Position numbers and translations under genes: made by a program | Assembly: GCA_947623645.1 (NCBI GenBank) | Contig: CANQHK010000028.1 | Coordinates: 1 to 11,825, forward strand | Origin: an uncultured Bacilli bacterium | GTDB taxonomy: Bacteria > Bacillota_I > Bacilli_A > RF39 > UBA660 | DNA: 11,825 nucleotides | Direction of reading: 5' to 3' | The notes under the pieces: generated by a model | Database searches by the model: none | What the model was told of the DNA's origin: nothing | Seen by the model: the letters and a program-made list of their open reading frames with translations, nothing else | Part shown: positions 5,490-11,825 of the stretch, piece after piece | Layout: each line of letters opens with the position of its first letter | Position numbering within the stretch: position 1 is the stretch's first letter

Positions 5490-7109
5490 ATGATACAAGT
5501 AAAAAACGTAACACTTCGATTTGGAAAAAGAACGTTGTTCGAAGACGTGAATTTAAAATTTACTCCTGGAAACTGTTATGGAATTATCGGAGCAAATGGA
5601 GCAGGGAAGTCAACATTTTTAAAACTATTATCCGGTGAAATCGAAACGACTAGTGGAGAAATCATCATTGGAAAAGATATGCGTATCTCTGTTTTGGAAC
5701 AAAATCACTATGCCTACGACAAATACAGTGTAATGGACACGGTTCTAATGGGAAACAAAAGATTATATGACGTCATGAAAGAAAAAGAAGAACTCTATTC
5801 TCATACCGAATTTAGTGAACAAGACGGAATGCGTCTTGCCGAATTAGAGGGAGAATTTATGGACATGAACGGATGGGAAGCCGAAAGCGATGCTGCGATT
5901 CTCTTACAAAACGTAGGAATTCCCCTTGAAAAACATAACCTTCTCATGAAAGATTTACAAACCAAAGAAAAAGTTAAAGTCTTACTTGCCAAAAGTCTTT
6001 TTCAAAACCCAGATATTCTACTTTTAGATGAACCAACCAACAACTTAGATATCGATTGTATCAATTGGTTAGAAGAATTTATTATCGATTACTCCAATAC
6101 AGTTTTGGTGGTAAGCCATGACCGTCATTTTTTAAATAAAGTCTGTACCTACATTGTAGATATTGACTATACCAAGATGCAACTCTATGCTGGAAACTAT
6201 GATTTCTGGTATGAATCTAGTCAGCTCGCCCTAAAGCAAAAACAAGAGCAAAATAAAAAGAAAGAAGAAAAAATTAAAGAATTACAAGACTTCATTGCAA
6301 GATTTAGTGCCAACGCTAGTAAAAGTAGACAAGCGACGAGTCGGAAAAAAATCCTAGAAAAAATTGAACTGGAAGAAATTGTTCCTTCTTCTAGAAAATA
6401 TCCCTATATTGATTTTAAACCAGAACGTTTAGCAGGAAATGAAATCTTAACCGTAAAAAATCTAACCAAAACCATCGATGGTAAAAAAGTCTTGAGCAAA
6501 GTATCTTTTACCGTTCAAAAAGGAGATAAAATTGCTCTTCTTGGACAAGACGATACCGTAAAAACGCTTCTCTTTAAAATTTTAGTAGGAGAGGAAAGAC
6601 CTGATAAAGGAGAAATCATCTATGGAAAGACCATTAAAAAATCTTATTTTCCACAAGATAACACCGAATACTTTAAAAGAAATGAAAACATTATGGAGTG
6701 GATTGGCTCTTTCTACGATATAAAAGATGAAACCATTCTTCGTGGATTTTTAGGAAGAATGTTATTTTCCGGAGAAGATGTCTTTAAAAAAGTAACCGTC
6801 TTATCCGGTGGAGAAAAAGCTCGCTGTATGTTAAGTAAATGTATGTTAGAAAATCCTAACTTTTTATTACTCGATGATCCAACAGCACACTTAGACCTAG
6901 AAAGTATCACTTCTTTAAACAACGGATTAATCAAATTCGAAGGAGAAGCTATTCTTTCATCGATCGACCATCAATTCTTAAGTACAACGGCCAACCGCAT
7001 CATCGAAATCTTACCAAATGGTTCCATCATCGACCGCAAAATGGGCTATGACGATTACCTAGAAAACAAAGAAGTCAAAAAAATAAAAGAAGAAGTTTAT
7101 TCAAAATAA
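5490..7109 (+). CDS. ABC-F family ATPase, YbiT/YkpA type
   Basis: Soluble ribosome-associated ABC-F protein (539 residues) with two nucleotide-binding domains and no membrane segment, presumed to act on stalled ribosomes at the E site. NBD1 has Walker A GANGAGKS (34-41), Walker B LLLDEP with catalytic E181, and H-switch H210 in VSHDRHF. Its signature is degenerate (LQTKEK instead of LSGGQ/LTGSEK). The interdomain linker (about 225-300) is the Lys/Glu-rich helical arm EEKIKELQDFIARFSANASKSRQATSRK. NBD2 has a degenerate Walker A GQDDTVKT (352-359), an intact LSGGEK (438-443), Walker B LLLDDP with D463 in place of Glu, and SSIDHQF with I492 in place of the switch His. As I recall, weak Walker A2 is usual in YbiT/YkpA proteins, but the E to D and H to I changes are not. 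It is monocistronic and ends convergently, overlapping the next gene by 13 bp. Housekeeping is likelier than resistance; substrate or stress unknown. Confidence 0.9.
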   Translation: MIQVKNVTLRFGKRTLFEDVNLKFTPGNCYGIIGANGAGKSTFLKLLSGEIETTSGEIIIGKDMRISVLEQNHYAYDKYSVMDTVLMGNKRLYDVMKEKEELYSHTEFSEQDGMRLAELEGEFMDMNGWEAESDAAILLQNVGIPLEKHNLLMKDLQTKEKVKVLLAKSLFQNPDILLLDEPTNNLDIDCINWLEEFIIDYSNTVLVVSHDRHFLNKVCTYIVDIDYTKMQLYAGNYDFWYESSQLALKQKQEQNKKKEEKIKELQDFIARFSANASKSRQATSRKKILEKIELEEIVPSSRKYPYIDFKPERLAGNEILTVKNLTKTIDGKKVLSKVSFTVQKGDKIALLGQDDTVKTLLFKILVGEERPDKGEIIYGKTIKKSYFPQDNTEYFKRNENIMEWIGSFYDIKDETILRGFLGRMLFSGEDVFKKVTVLSGGEKARCMLSKCMLENPNFLLLDDPTAHLDLESITSLNNGLIKFEGEAILSSIDHQFLSTTANRIIEILPNGSIIDRKMGYDDYLENKEVKKIKEEVYSK

Positions 7110-7123
7110 GCCTCTTCTTTTTT
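7085..7123. terminator. Possible bidirectional terminator at convergent gene ends
   Basis: AAAAGAAGA (7085-7093) pairs with TCTTCTTTT (7113-7121) around a 19-nt loop, and the plus-strand side runs into T. It spans the overlapping stop codons of the ABC-F gene and the minus-strand gene. The low GC stem makes it weak; no other terminator is visible for either gene. Confidence 0.4.
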
Positions 7124-8059
7124 AACTTTTAAATAAATTTTTTGTTGTTCTCTTTCTTCTTGAATTTTTGATTTTAAGAAAGAGTTATTCGCAGGAATTC
7201 CTCTTCGAAGAGATTGAATCCATTCATTTTCTCGTTCTAAACTAGTATTTAACAAAGTATCCATTCCATCATTTTTACTAAAGATCGAAGAAGGATAGAT
7301 TTGTACCATTCTCTTTGGATGCCCTTGTAATTTTAGTTCCATAATTTTTTCAAAACAACCATAAGCAAGAGAAAAACTTTTTGAATGAAGAGAAATAGGA
7401 ACACAACCATATTTCTTAGATAAATCTTGGAAAGTTTGATTTTGCTTTGCAATTTGAGAATTTCGAAGATTTGGAAAATCAAAAGTGAAAATTTGAATAT
7501 GGTTATTTAAAGATAGAATATAATCAAAATTTCGAATTCTTTGTTGGGTTTGTTCTGCTAAATACCAATTTGGAACAGGATTATGAAGCAAATCAAAATT
7601 GGAAACATAAAATAGAAATACTTCATCCGAATCGATTAAGACATCCCGAAGATGCGTAGTATGATCGCCCTTTTCTAAAACGGGAGTATCCAATCCTTTT
7701 ATTTTTAGAACAATGTTCTTTAATTTTTCATCTTGAGGAATTCTTTTTTCTTCCAAAAAAAGTTCTGCATAAAGATTCAATTCTTGTTTTTGAATTCTTT
7801 TAATTTCATCTAAGGAAATATTACTTGCGATGAGATCTCGGATACTTTCTTCTTTATGAATCATTCGAAAATGAGCATTGATTTTTTGAACGTTCGCTTT
7901 ATAATGTTTTAAAATGGAAACGAGTTCTTCTAAATATTGTTTTTTATTCTTATCCTCTCCAATCGAATCAATAAGACCTACAAGGGCAATATTTTTTTTC
8001 GAAAACTGTTCCAAAAGAATTTCTTCCATTGCCTCTTTTTCCAGAACTTTAGACCTCAT
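7097..8059 (-). CDS. Hypothetical protein, 320 residues, family not recognised
   Basis: Function unknown. The protein is soluble, with no signal peptide, membrane helix or Cys cluster. The first 120 residues are charged and helical, with a possible coiled-coil tendency (KKQYLEELVSILKHYKANVQ). The middle (about 130-250) alternates hydrophobic strands and helices, for example DVLIDSDEVFLFYVSNFDLL and HIQIFTFDFPN, which looks like an alpha/beta domain. The C-terminus is Lys/Glu-rich. I see no catalytic motif I can name. It has a strong own promoter and ribosome binding site (AAAGGAGG, 6 bases before the ATG), which argues that it is a real and well-expressed gene. It runs convergent to the ABC-F gene with a 13 bp overlap, and away from the dehydratase-like operon, which ends 96 bp upstream on the same strand. 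Confidence 0.75.
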   Translation of the reverse strand: MRSKVLEKEAMEEILLEQFSKKNIALVGLIDSIGEDKNKKQYLEELVSILKHYKANVQKINAHFRMIHKEESIRDLIASNISLDEIKRIQKQELNLYAELFLEEKRIPQDEKLKNIVLKIKGLDTPVLEKGDHTTHLRDVLIDSDEVFLFYVSNFDLLHNPVPNWYLAEQTQQRIRNFDYILSLNNHIQIFTFDFPNLRNSQIAKQNQTFQDLSKKYGCVPISLHSKSFSLAYGCFEKIMELKLQGHPKRMVQIYPSSIFSKNDGMDTLLNTSLERENEWIQSLRRGIPANNSFLKSKIQEEREQQKIYLKVKKEEAYFE

Positions 8060-8082
8060 AATATTCCTCCTTTAGTTCGATT

Positions 8083-8111
8083 ATTATATCATAGTTTAAA
8101 ATTCCTGTCTA
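8083..8111 (-). promoter_or_regulatory. Promoter of the 320-residue hypothetical gene
   Basis: On the minus strand TAGACA (8106-8111) and TATAAT (8083-8088) have a 17 bp spacer. The AAAGGAGG ribosome binding site (8066-8073) follows shortly before ATG 8059. The gene therefore has its own transcription unit even though it lies on the same strand downstream of the activase gene. Confidence 0.75.
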
Positions 8112-8154
8112 GTAAATAGGAGAGATTCTTCTTCCAAAAACAAAGAATATTTTT

Positions 8155-9105
8155 TTATTTTTGAATCATCAAATTTCCTTTTTCACAACGATTTCCCCAA
8201 CTATCAATGAAAGTATTATTTTTTCTTACGGAAATAATTTCACAGTGGTTTGCGCATCGATTACACTGAAATCCTTTTGTTTCAAAGGCACGATAGTCGA
8301 AGTTTGGTTGGAAAAGAGTTCTTTTTTTGCTTCTTAAGGCAAGAATAGCAACACCAATTGCGCCCATCAAATGCCCCTTTGGACTAACGAAAACCTCTTC
8401 TCCTAGAAGTTCTTCAAAGGCTTTTTGAACACCGACATTTTTACTGACTCCCCCTTGAAAAATAATGGGACCTTGAATCTTTTTCCCCTTTGCTACATTA
8501 TTTAAATAATTGCTTGCAACACTTTTACAAAGCCCGGCAATAATATCTTCTTTTTTATATCCCATCTGAATTTTATGAACCAGATCACTTTCTGCAAAAA
8601 CAGTACATCTTGCAGCAATATTTGTAGGACTTTTACTAGTTAAAGCAATCTTTCCAAAATCTTCTACAGGAACCCCCAAACGTTCTGCTTGACTTGAAAG
8701 AAAAGCACCTGTTCCTGCAGCACACAAAGTATTCATTGCATAATCCGTAACAATTTGATTTTCGAGTAAGATAATTTTTGAATCCTGCCCACCAATTTCC
8801 AGAATGGTTCGAACTTCTGGATAAAAAGAAAGCGTTCCAATAGCATGAGCAGTAATCTCATTTTTAATGACCGTAGCATTTAGAATCGTACCAATCAGTT
8901 TTCGTGCAGAACCAGTCGTACCAACTCCAACAATCGGAATTTTCTCATCGATTTGTCCTCGTAACTCTTGAATCACTCGGTTTGCAGCATCCATTGGATT
9001 TCCCTTCGTATATAAATAACTTTCTGCAACAACTTCCTGTTTTTCATTTAATACAACCCCTTTTGTTGAAACACTACCAATATCAATTCCTAAAAAATAT
9101 TCCAT
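8155..9105 (-). CDS. Acyl-CoA dehydratase activase-like ATPase (HgdC/BcrAD family)
   Basis: ASKHA-fold ATPase of the type that couples ATP hydrolysis to low-potential electron transfer into 2-hydroxyacyl-CoA dehydratases. At 316 residues it exceeds the usual core of about 260. Phosphate-1 loop GIDIGSVSTKG (6-16), GVGTTGSARKLIG (60-72), adenosine/phosphate-2 region ILEIGGQDSKII (101-112) and FQGGVSKNVGV (216-226) are all present. The two cysteines that bridge the [4Fe-4S] cluster across the dimer are seen as NTLCAAGTGAF (C128) and AARCTVFAESD (C167). The C-terminal extension holds CNRCANHC (C281, C284, C288) and C307, a possible further metal or cluster site known from some activase-related proteins. 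It is the last gene of a three-gene operon: its ATG shares one base with the upstream stop (TAATG), with GGAG just upstream, so translation is coupled. No clear terminator follows. Confidence 0.9.
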   Translation of the reverse strand: MEYFLGIDIGSVSTKGVVLNEKQEVVAESYLYTKGNPMDAANRVIQELRGQIDEKIPIVGVGTTGSARKLIGTILNATVIKNEITAHAIGTLSFYPEVRTILEIGGQDSKIILLENQIVTDYAMNTLCAAGTGAFLSSQAERLGVPVEDFGKIALTSKSPTNIAARCTVFAESDLVHKIQMGYKKEDIIAGLCKSVASNYLNNVAKGKKIQGPIIFQGGVSKNVGVQKAFEELLGEEVFVSPKGHLMGAIGVAILALRSKKRTLFQPNFDYRAFETKGFQCNRCANHCEIISVRKNNTFIDSWGNRCEKGNLMIQK

Positions 9106-10175
9106 TATTGAGCTCCTTTCTGTGCTAAAATCATATCATAAAAAGCTTCTAATCGCGTTTTTACACCCACTTCACTTGTCTGTGTATCAAAAGAAAAATA
9201 AATAATCGGAATTTTTTCATCATGAGCAACTTTATCAATAATCGGGATAGCTCCAATTTCTGGAGTACAACCAAAAGGTTTCGTATGAATAATTCCATCG
9301 TAATGATTTTTCGCTAAATACCATGTCCGCCATACATTATCCATTCCATCTGCACCCAATGTATACGTACAATATTTGGAAATATCCCGAAGCATCTTCC
9401 TTCTTCTTAAAGCTTTTAGAAAAAGCAGATACGTAACATCGGTAAATCTTTTCACCTCGATATTCATCTTAGCTAATTCCATTTCTAAAAAATAAGTAGA
9501 GAAAGGTTCCATCGCTGTATAGAGTTCTCCAATAATTCCAACTTTTAAACAATTCTCTGGTTTCTTTATAGGAATTCTTAAAATTTTCTTTTTATACATC
9601 CGAAACATTCGATGAAGGTGGAAAAATCCTTTTGTTTTTTTAAAATCTCTTAAAAAGTCCTTCTTTACTTCTTGATGAAGTCCATGTTCTATTTCAAAAC
9701 CAATATTTTTTCGAATCAAGGAATCCAATCGATCCATATAAAAGACCATCAAAACCGTTAAGACAAGATAATAAAAGAATTTGAAAAAGGAAAGATGAGG
9801 ATTCAACTTTTTAAAAGTTTTATACATATAAGAAACTTTAAAACGATCGACATCCACCAAAGAATAAAATTCAAAAGTATACCCCAAATCTTTTAAAATT
9901 TTCTCTTGAACTTCTGAATAATAACCATACCTGCATCCTCCACCTGCTTGAAATAAGACATTTGCTCCTAATTCCAAAGCTTCGATGTAGTTCCCCAAAT
10001 TATATTTAAAAGGAATACAAACGGTATCTGGAGCGTACTTTGCCCCCAGTTCTAAAGTTTTATTAGTAATTTTGGGAGCAATCAATACTTCATGAGGAGT
10101 AATATGAGTAAGAAGAAATTCGATTGGAACAGAGTAAGATCCCAAATGTGGAAAACTGATAATTTTTTTATTCAT
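9105..10175 (-). CDS. 2-hydroxyacyl-CoA dehydratase-like protein (HgdB-related)
   Basis: A 356-residue protein of the HgdB / activase-related superfamily, presumed cytosolic. Conserved family features are FPHLGSYSVPIEFLL (8-22), DTVCIPFKYNLGN (50-62, C53), QAGGGCRYGYY (76-86, C81), a Rossmann-like second half starting KVGIIGELYT (211-220), HTKPFGCTPE (297-306, C303), and SFDTQTSEVGVKTRLEAFYDMI near the end, which mirrors the end of the neighbouring DUF2229-type protein. The three cysteines C53, C81 and C303 are the best candidates for [4Fe-4S] ligands. Residues 130-147 are hydrophobic and aromatic but are more likely buried than membrane-spanning. The gene overlaps the upstream gene by 8 bases (ATGAATAA) and the downstream activase by 1 base. 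It corresponds to the C-terminal part of the large fused clostridial protein. The substrate is unknown. Confidence 0.8.
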   Translation of the reverse strand: MNKKIISFPHLGSYSVPIEFLLTHITPHEVLIAPKITNKTLELGAKYAPDTVCIPFKYNLGNYIEALELGANVLFQAGGGCRYGYYSEVQEKILKDLGYTFEFYSLVDVDRFKVSYMYKTFKKLNPHLSFFKFFYYLVLTVLMVFYMDRLDSLIRKNIGFEIEHGLHQEVKKDFLRDFKKTKGFFHLHRMFRMYKKKILRIPIKKPENCLKVGIIGELYTAMEPFSTYFLEMELAKMNIEVKRFTDVTYLLFLKALRRRKMLRDISKYCTYTLGADGMDNVWRTWYLAKNHYDGIIHTKPFGCTPEIGAIPIIDKVAHDEKIPIIYFSFDTQTSEVGVKTRLEAFYDMILAQKGAQ

Positions 10176-11100
10176 GAACTTCTTCCTCTCTTTCTTTTTT
10201 TAATTTCAAAATATCTAAAAAACTTTCCAGTCGAGTAACGAGTCCTGTATCACTATTTAATTCATCCATAAGAAGTGTTAAAAGAGGTTTTTGAACATTT
10301 CGAATAATCATTTCATTACTTAAAGAATCCGGTCCACAAGGAAAAGTTGTAATCAAAATAATCCCATCTACAAAATTTTTATAAAAGGAGATACTTCCAA
10401 TAATTTCTTTATTGTAGGTATAATAATTTTTAGGAGCAATTTTTTTATAATCAATCTCTAAATACTTTGGATCATAGCAATCAGAATAAAAAATATCGAT
10501 GCCTTCTTTTTCTAAATAAGCAATAATTTCTTTTCCAAGAAGATTGTCGTATAAGTTATAGGGGTGCCCTGCAAGAAGGATTTTGATAGAAGGTGTGTTC
10601 TTTGCTAGTTCCAGTTTTTGTTTTTCGATTCTTCTTTCTTGAATCATCTCTTCATAACTTTTTGCATCCCAGTAAGCCCATCTTGCTTTTTTAAAAGAAA
10701 ATCCAAGTTGTAAACCCATTCCAATAAAAGCATATTCTTCGGTTTCATTTTTCTTAACATCAATATTATAAGGCAAGAATTTTTGATCAAAAGTATTTCG
10801 ACACAAATCAAATAAAGCCATAAAATTCGTACAAACTTTCTCTTTCTTTTTTAAGCAGGCAATTCTTGGAATCAAAATATAATCACACTGACCCAATAGA
10901 TAGAAAACATGTCCCATAAAAATTTTTACCGAGAGGCAGGCCTCATCCAAAACAAACTTTTTCCCATTTTCTAGTGTTTCCCTGGTTGTATTCGGACTTA
11001 CGATAATATCACATCCTAAATTTTCAAAAAACTTTGTCCACAAATCCTTATATTTATAGTACAAAAGTGCTTTTGGCAGACCAATTTTTATTTTTTCCAT
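10168..11100 (-). CDS. DUF2229-type acyl-CoA dehydratase activase-related protein
   Basis: A 310-residue protein, first gene of the operon. The N-terminus KIGLPKALLYYKYKDLWTKF (4-23) matches the DUF2229 opening (IGIPRAL...P.W..FF..LG). Then come ACLSVKIFMGHVFYLL (54-69, C55), the IPRIACLKKKEKVC segment (77-90, C82 and C90), LLAGHPYNLYD (175-185), TFPCGPDSL (252-260, C255) and MDELNSDTGLVTRLESFLDI (278-297). C55, C82/C90 and C255 are plausible cluster ligands. I choose ATG 11100 over the in-frame ATG 11118: AAGGAGAT (11107-11114) sits 8 bases before 11100 and would be inside the gene with the longer start, and homology begins right after 11100. The 8-base overlap with the next gene indicates coupled translation and probably a fixed complex. 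The biochemical role of DUF2229 proteins is not established to my knowledge. Confidence 0.8.
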   Translation of the reverse strand: MEKIKIGLPKALLYYKYKDLWTKFFENLGCDIIVSPNTTRETLENGKKFVLDEACLSVKIFMGHVFYLLGQCDYILIPRIACLKKKEKVCTNFMALFDLCRNTFDQKFLPYNIDVKKNETEEYAFIGMGLQLGFSFKKARWAYWDAKSYEEMIQERRIEKQKLELAKNTPSIKILLAGHPYNLYDNLLGKEIIAYLEKEGIDIFYSDCYDPKYLEIDYKKIAPKNYYTYNKEIIGSISFYKNFVDGIILITTFPCGPDSLSNEMIIRNVQKPLLTLLMDELNSDTGLVTRLESFLDILKLKKEREEEVHE

Positions 11101-11120
11101 AAGCTTATCTCCTTCCATTT

Positions 11121-11152
11121 ACTATATGAAGAGAATAGACAGGCTAGAACAA
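11121..11152 (-). promoter_or_regulatory. Weak candidate promoter of the DUF2229/HgdB/activase operon
   Basis: On the minus strand TATAGT (11121-11126) could be the -10. The only -35-like box is TTGTTC (11147-11152) with a long 20 bp spacer; a 17 bp spacer would give the poor TTCTAG. A weak or activator-dependent promoter is suggested. Confidence 0.3.
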
Positions 11153-11156
11153 AAAC

Positions 11157-11185
11157 TTGTTTTTTAAAGCATCCTTTGCTATACT
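11157..11185 (+). promoter_or_regulatory. Promoter of the 203-residue hypothetical gene
   Basis: TTGTTT (11157-11162) and TATACT (11180-11185) with a 17 bp spacer. The AAAAAC-TT-GTTTTT dyad (11151-11164) overlaps the -35. The ribosome binding site AGGGGA (11191-11196) precedes ATG 11206. It lies back to back with the weak minus-strand promoter within about 100 bp, so the two units may share control. Confidence 0.7.
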
Positions 11186-11205
11186 AAAAAAGGGGATGTG
11201 AAAAT

Positions 11206-11817
11206 ATGCAAGAAAGTTTACAAAAAAGAAATGAGTTTTTACAAAAGATTCATCTACTAGAACAAAGAGTTCAAAAACAATTAATCGATTTACATTGGAC
11301 GGATGAAGATAATCTTGCAAGAATTGTAAAGAAAGCTTTATTCGATATAGCCGAAGATTATCAATTAGCAGAGGACGAATATTATTTTTATCATTCCAGT
11401 TTTGGAAATCTATTGATGGATTATATTCAAAAGATTATAGAAGAAAAGATAGAGAGTCTAGAAAGAATAAAAAAGCATGGAAGAAAAAGAGCTTTTCTAG
11501 AAAATTTATTTGGAAGAGAAGATAGTTTATATGATTATCGAAATGTTTGTAGTTTCCTTAAAACGAAGGATGTTTTTTGGAATCAAGAACTTTTAACAAA
11601 CATTATCATAGACGGAGCAATTCAAAGAATGGAAGAAGGAAACCATGAAATTTATGAGTATTTAGCAAATATATCTGCGCATTTAACGTTGGTAAAAGGA
11701 GAGGATTATTCTTTTCAAGTTCTAGAAAAAATTGTTCGTATTTTAATAAAAATACCCGAATTTAAATATGACTTAATAGAAGATGCCAAAAAATATCAAA
11801 AAATTTTAACCAAATAG
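11206..11817 (+). CDS. Hypothetical helical protein, 203 residues
   Basis: Function unknown and family not recognised. It has no signal peptide or membrane segment. The sequence is rich in Leu, Glu, Lys and Ile with few prolines or glycines, suggesting an almost all-helical fold. Residues 1-30 (NEFLQKIHLLEQRVQKQLID) may form a coiled coil, and a second charged helix lies at about 80-100 (IIEEKIESLERIKKHGRKRA). There is a single Cys (in NVCSFLKTKD). It has its own good promoter, an AGGGGA ribosome binding site and ATG 11206; the stop TAG is at 11815-11817. It is divergent from the dehydratase-like operon, so a regulatory or assembly link is possible but unsupported by the sequence. Confidence 0.7.
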   Translation: MQESLQKRNEFLQKIHLLEQRVQKQLIDLHWTDEDNLARIVKKALFDIAEDYQLAEDEYYFYHSSFGNLLMDYIQKIIEEKIESLERIKKHGRKRAFLENLFGREDSLYDYRNVCSFLKTKDVFWNQELLTNIIIDGAIQRMEEGNHEIYEYLANISAHLTLVKGEDYSFQVLEKIVRILIKIPEFKYDLIEDAKKYQKILTK

Positions 11818-11825
11818 TTCGAAAA

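Noticed and set aside
5801..6934. Minus-strand open frames inside the ABC-F gene.
   Set aside because: They lie within conserved ABC-F coding sequence and lack start signals.
7937..9128. Plus-strand open frames at 7937-8119 and 8904-9128.
   Set aside because: They are opposite strongly supported minus-strand genes and have low-complexity, Phe/Leu/Gln-rich translations with no ribosome binding sites.

Overview
The window looks like chromosomal DNA of a low-GC Firmicutes-type bacterium, most plausibly an uncultured gut member of the Bacilli (RF39 / Erysipelotrichia-like). The reasons are strong AT bias, AAAGGAGG-type ribosome binding sites, sigma70-type promoters, a BspA-like DUF285 surface protein with a TasA/SipW-type signal segment, and a YbiT/YkpA-type ABC-F protein. 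All Trp codons in the intact genes are TGG and every intact gene ends in TAA or TAG, so the standard bacterial code fits. Taxonomy is inference only.

Region 1 (1-921) is very AT-rich and accessory in character. It holds a broken YhcG/DUF1016 nuclease remnant that lacks its catalytic domain, followed by a coupled DUF2441-like gene. Region 2 (922-1809) has no protein gene. It carries two tandem, diverged copies (about 370 bp each) of an element with its own sigma70 promoter and a large conserved fold: a candidate structured non-coding RNA of a family I do not recognise. The copies differ by compensatory changes in stems. Region 3 (1810-3247) is asnS, with a short leader and its own terminator.

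Region 4 (3246-5431) is a surface-protein locus. An 11-G homopolymer lies between the -35 and -10 of its promoter, the architecture of a phase-variable promoter. The coding frame holds one in-frame TAG where the family usually has Trp, splitting a protein of about 693 residues into 154 and 538 residue parts. Region 5 (5433-7109) is an ABC-F ATPase with unusual substitutions in its second nucleotide site.

Region 6 (7097-8111, minus strand) is an unidentified 320-residue protein with a strong promoter; it converges on and overlaps the ABC-F gene by 13 bp. Region 7 (8155-11100, minus strand) is a tightly coupled three-gene operon: a DUF2229-type protein, a second HgdB-like protein, and a BcrAD/HgdC-type activase. 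It resembles the large fused 'acyl-CoA dehydratase activase-related' protein of clostridia cut into three genes. No CoA transferase, acyl-CoA dehydrogenase or other pathway gene lies beside it. Region 8 (11206-11817) is an unidentified helical 203-residue protein transcribed divergently from that operon.

The most interesting items are the tandem RNA element, the poly-G promoter combined with the TAG-interrupted surface protein, and the minimal radical-dehydratase-like operon of unknown substrate.
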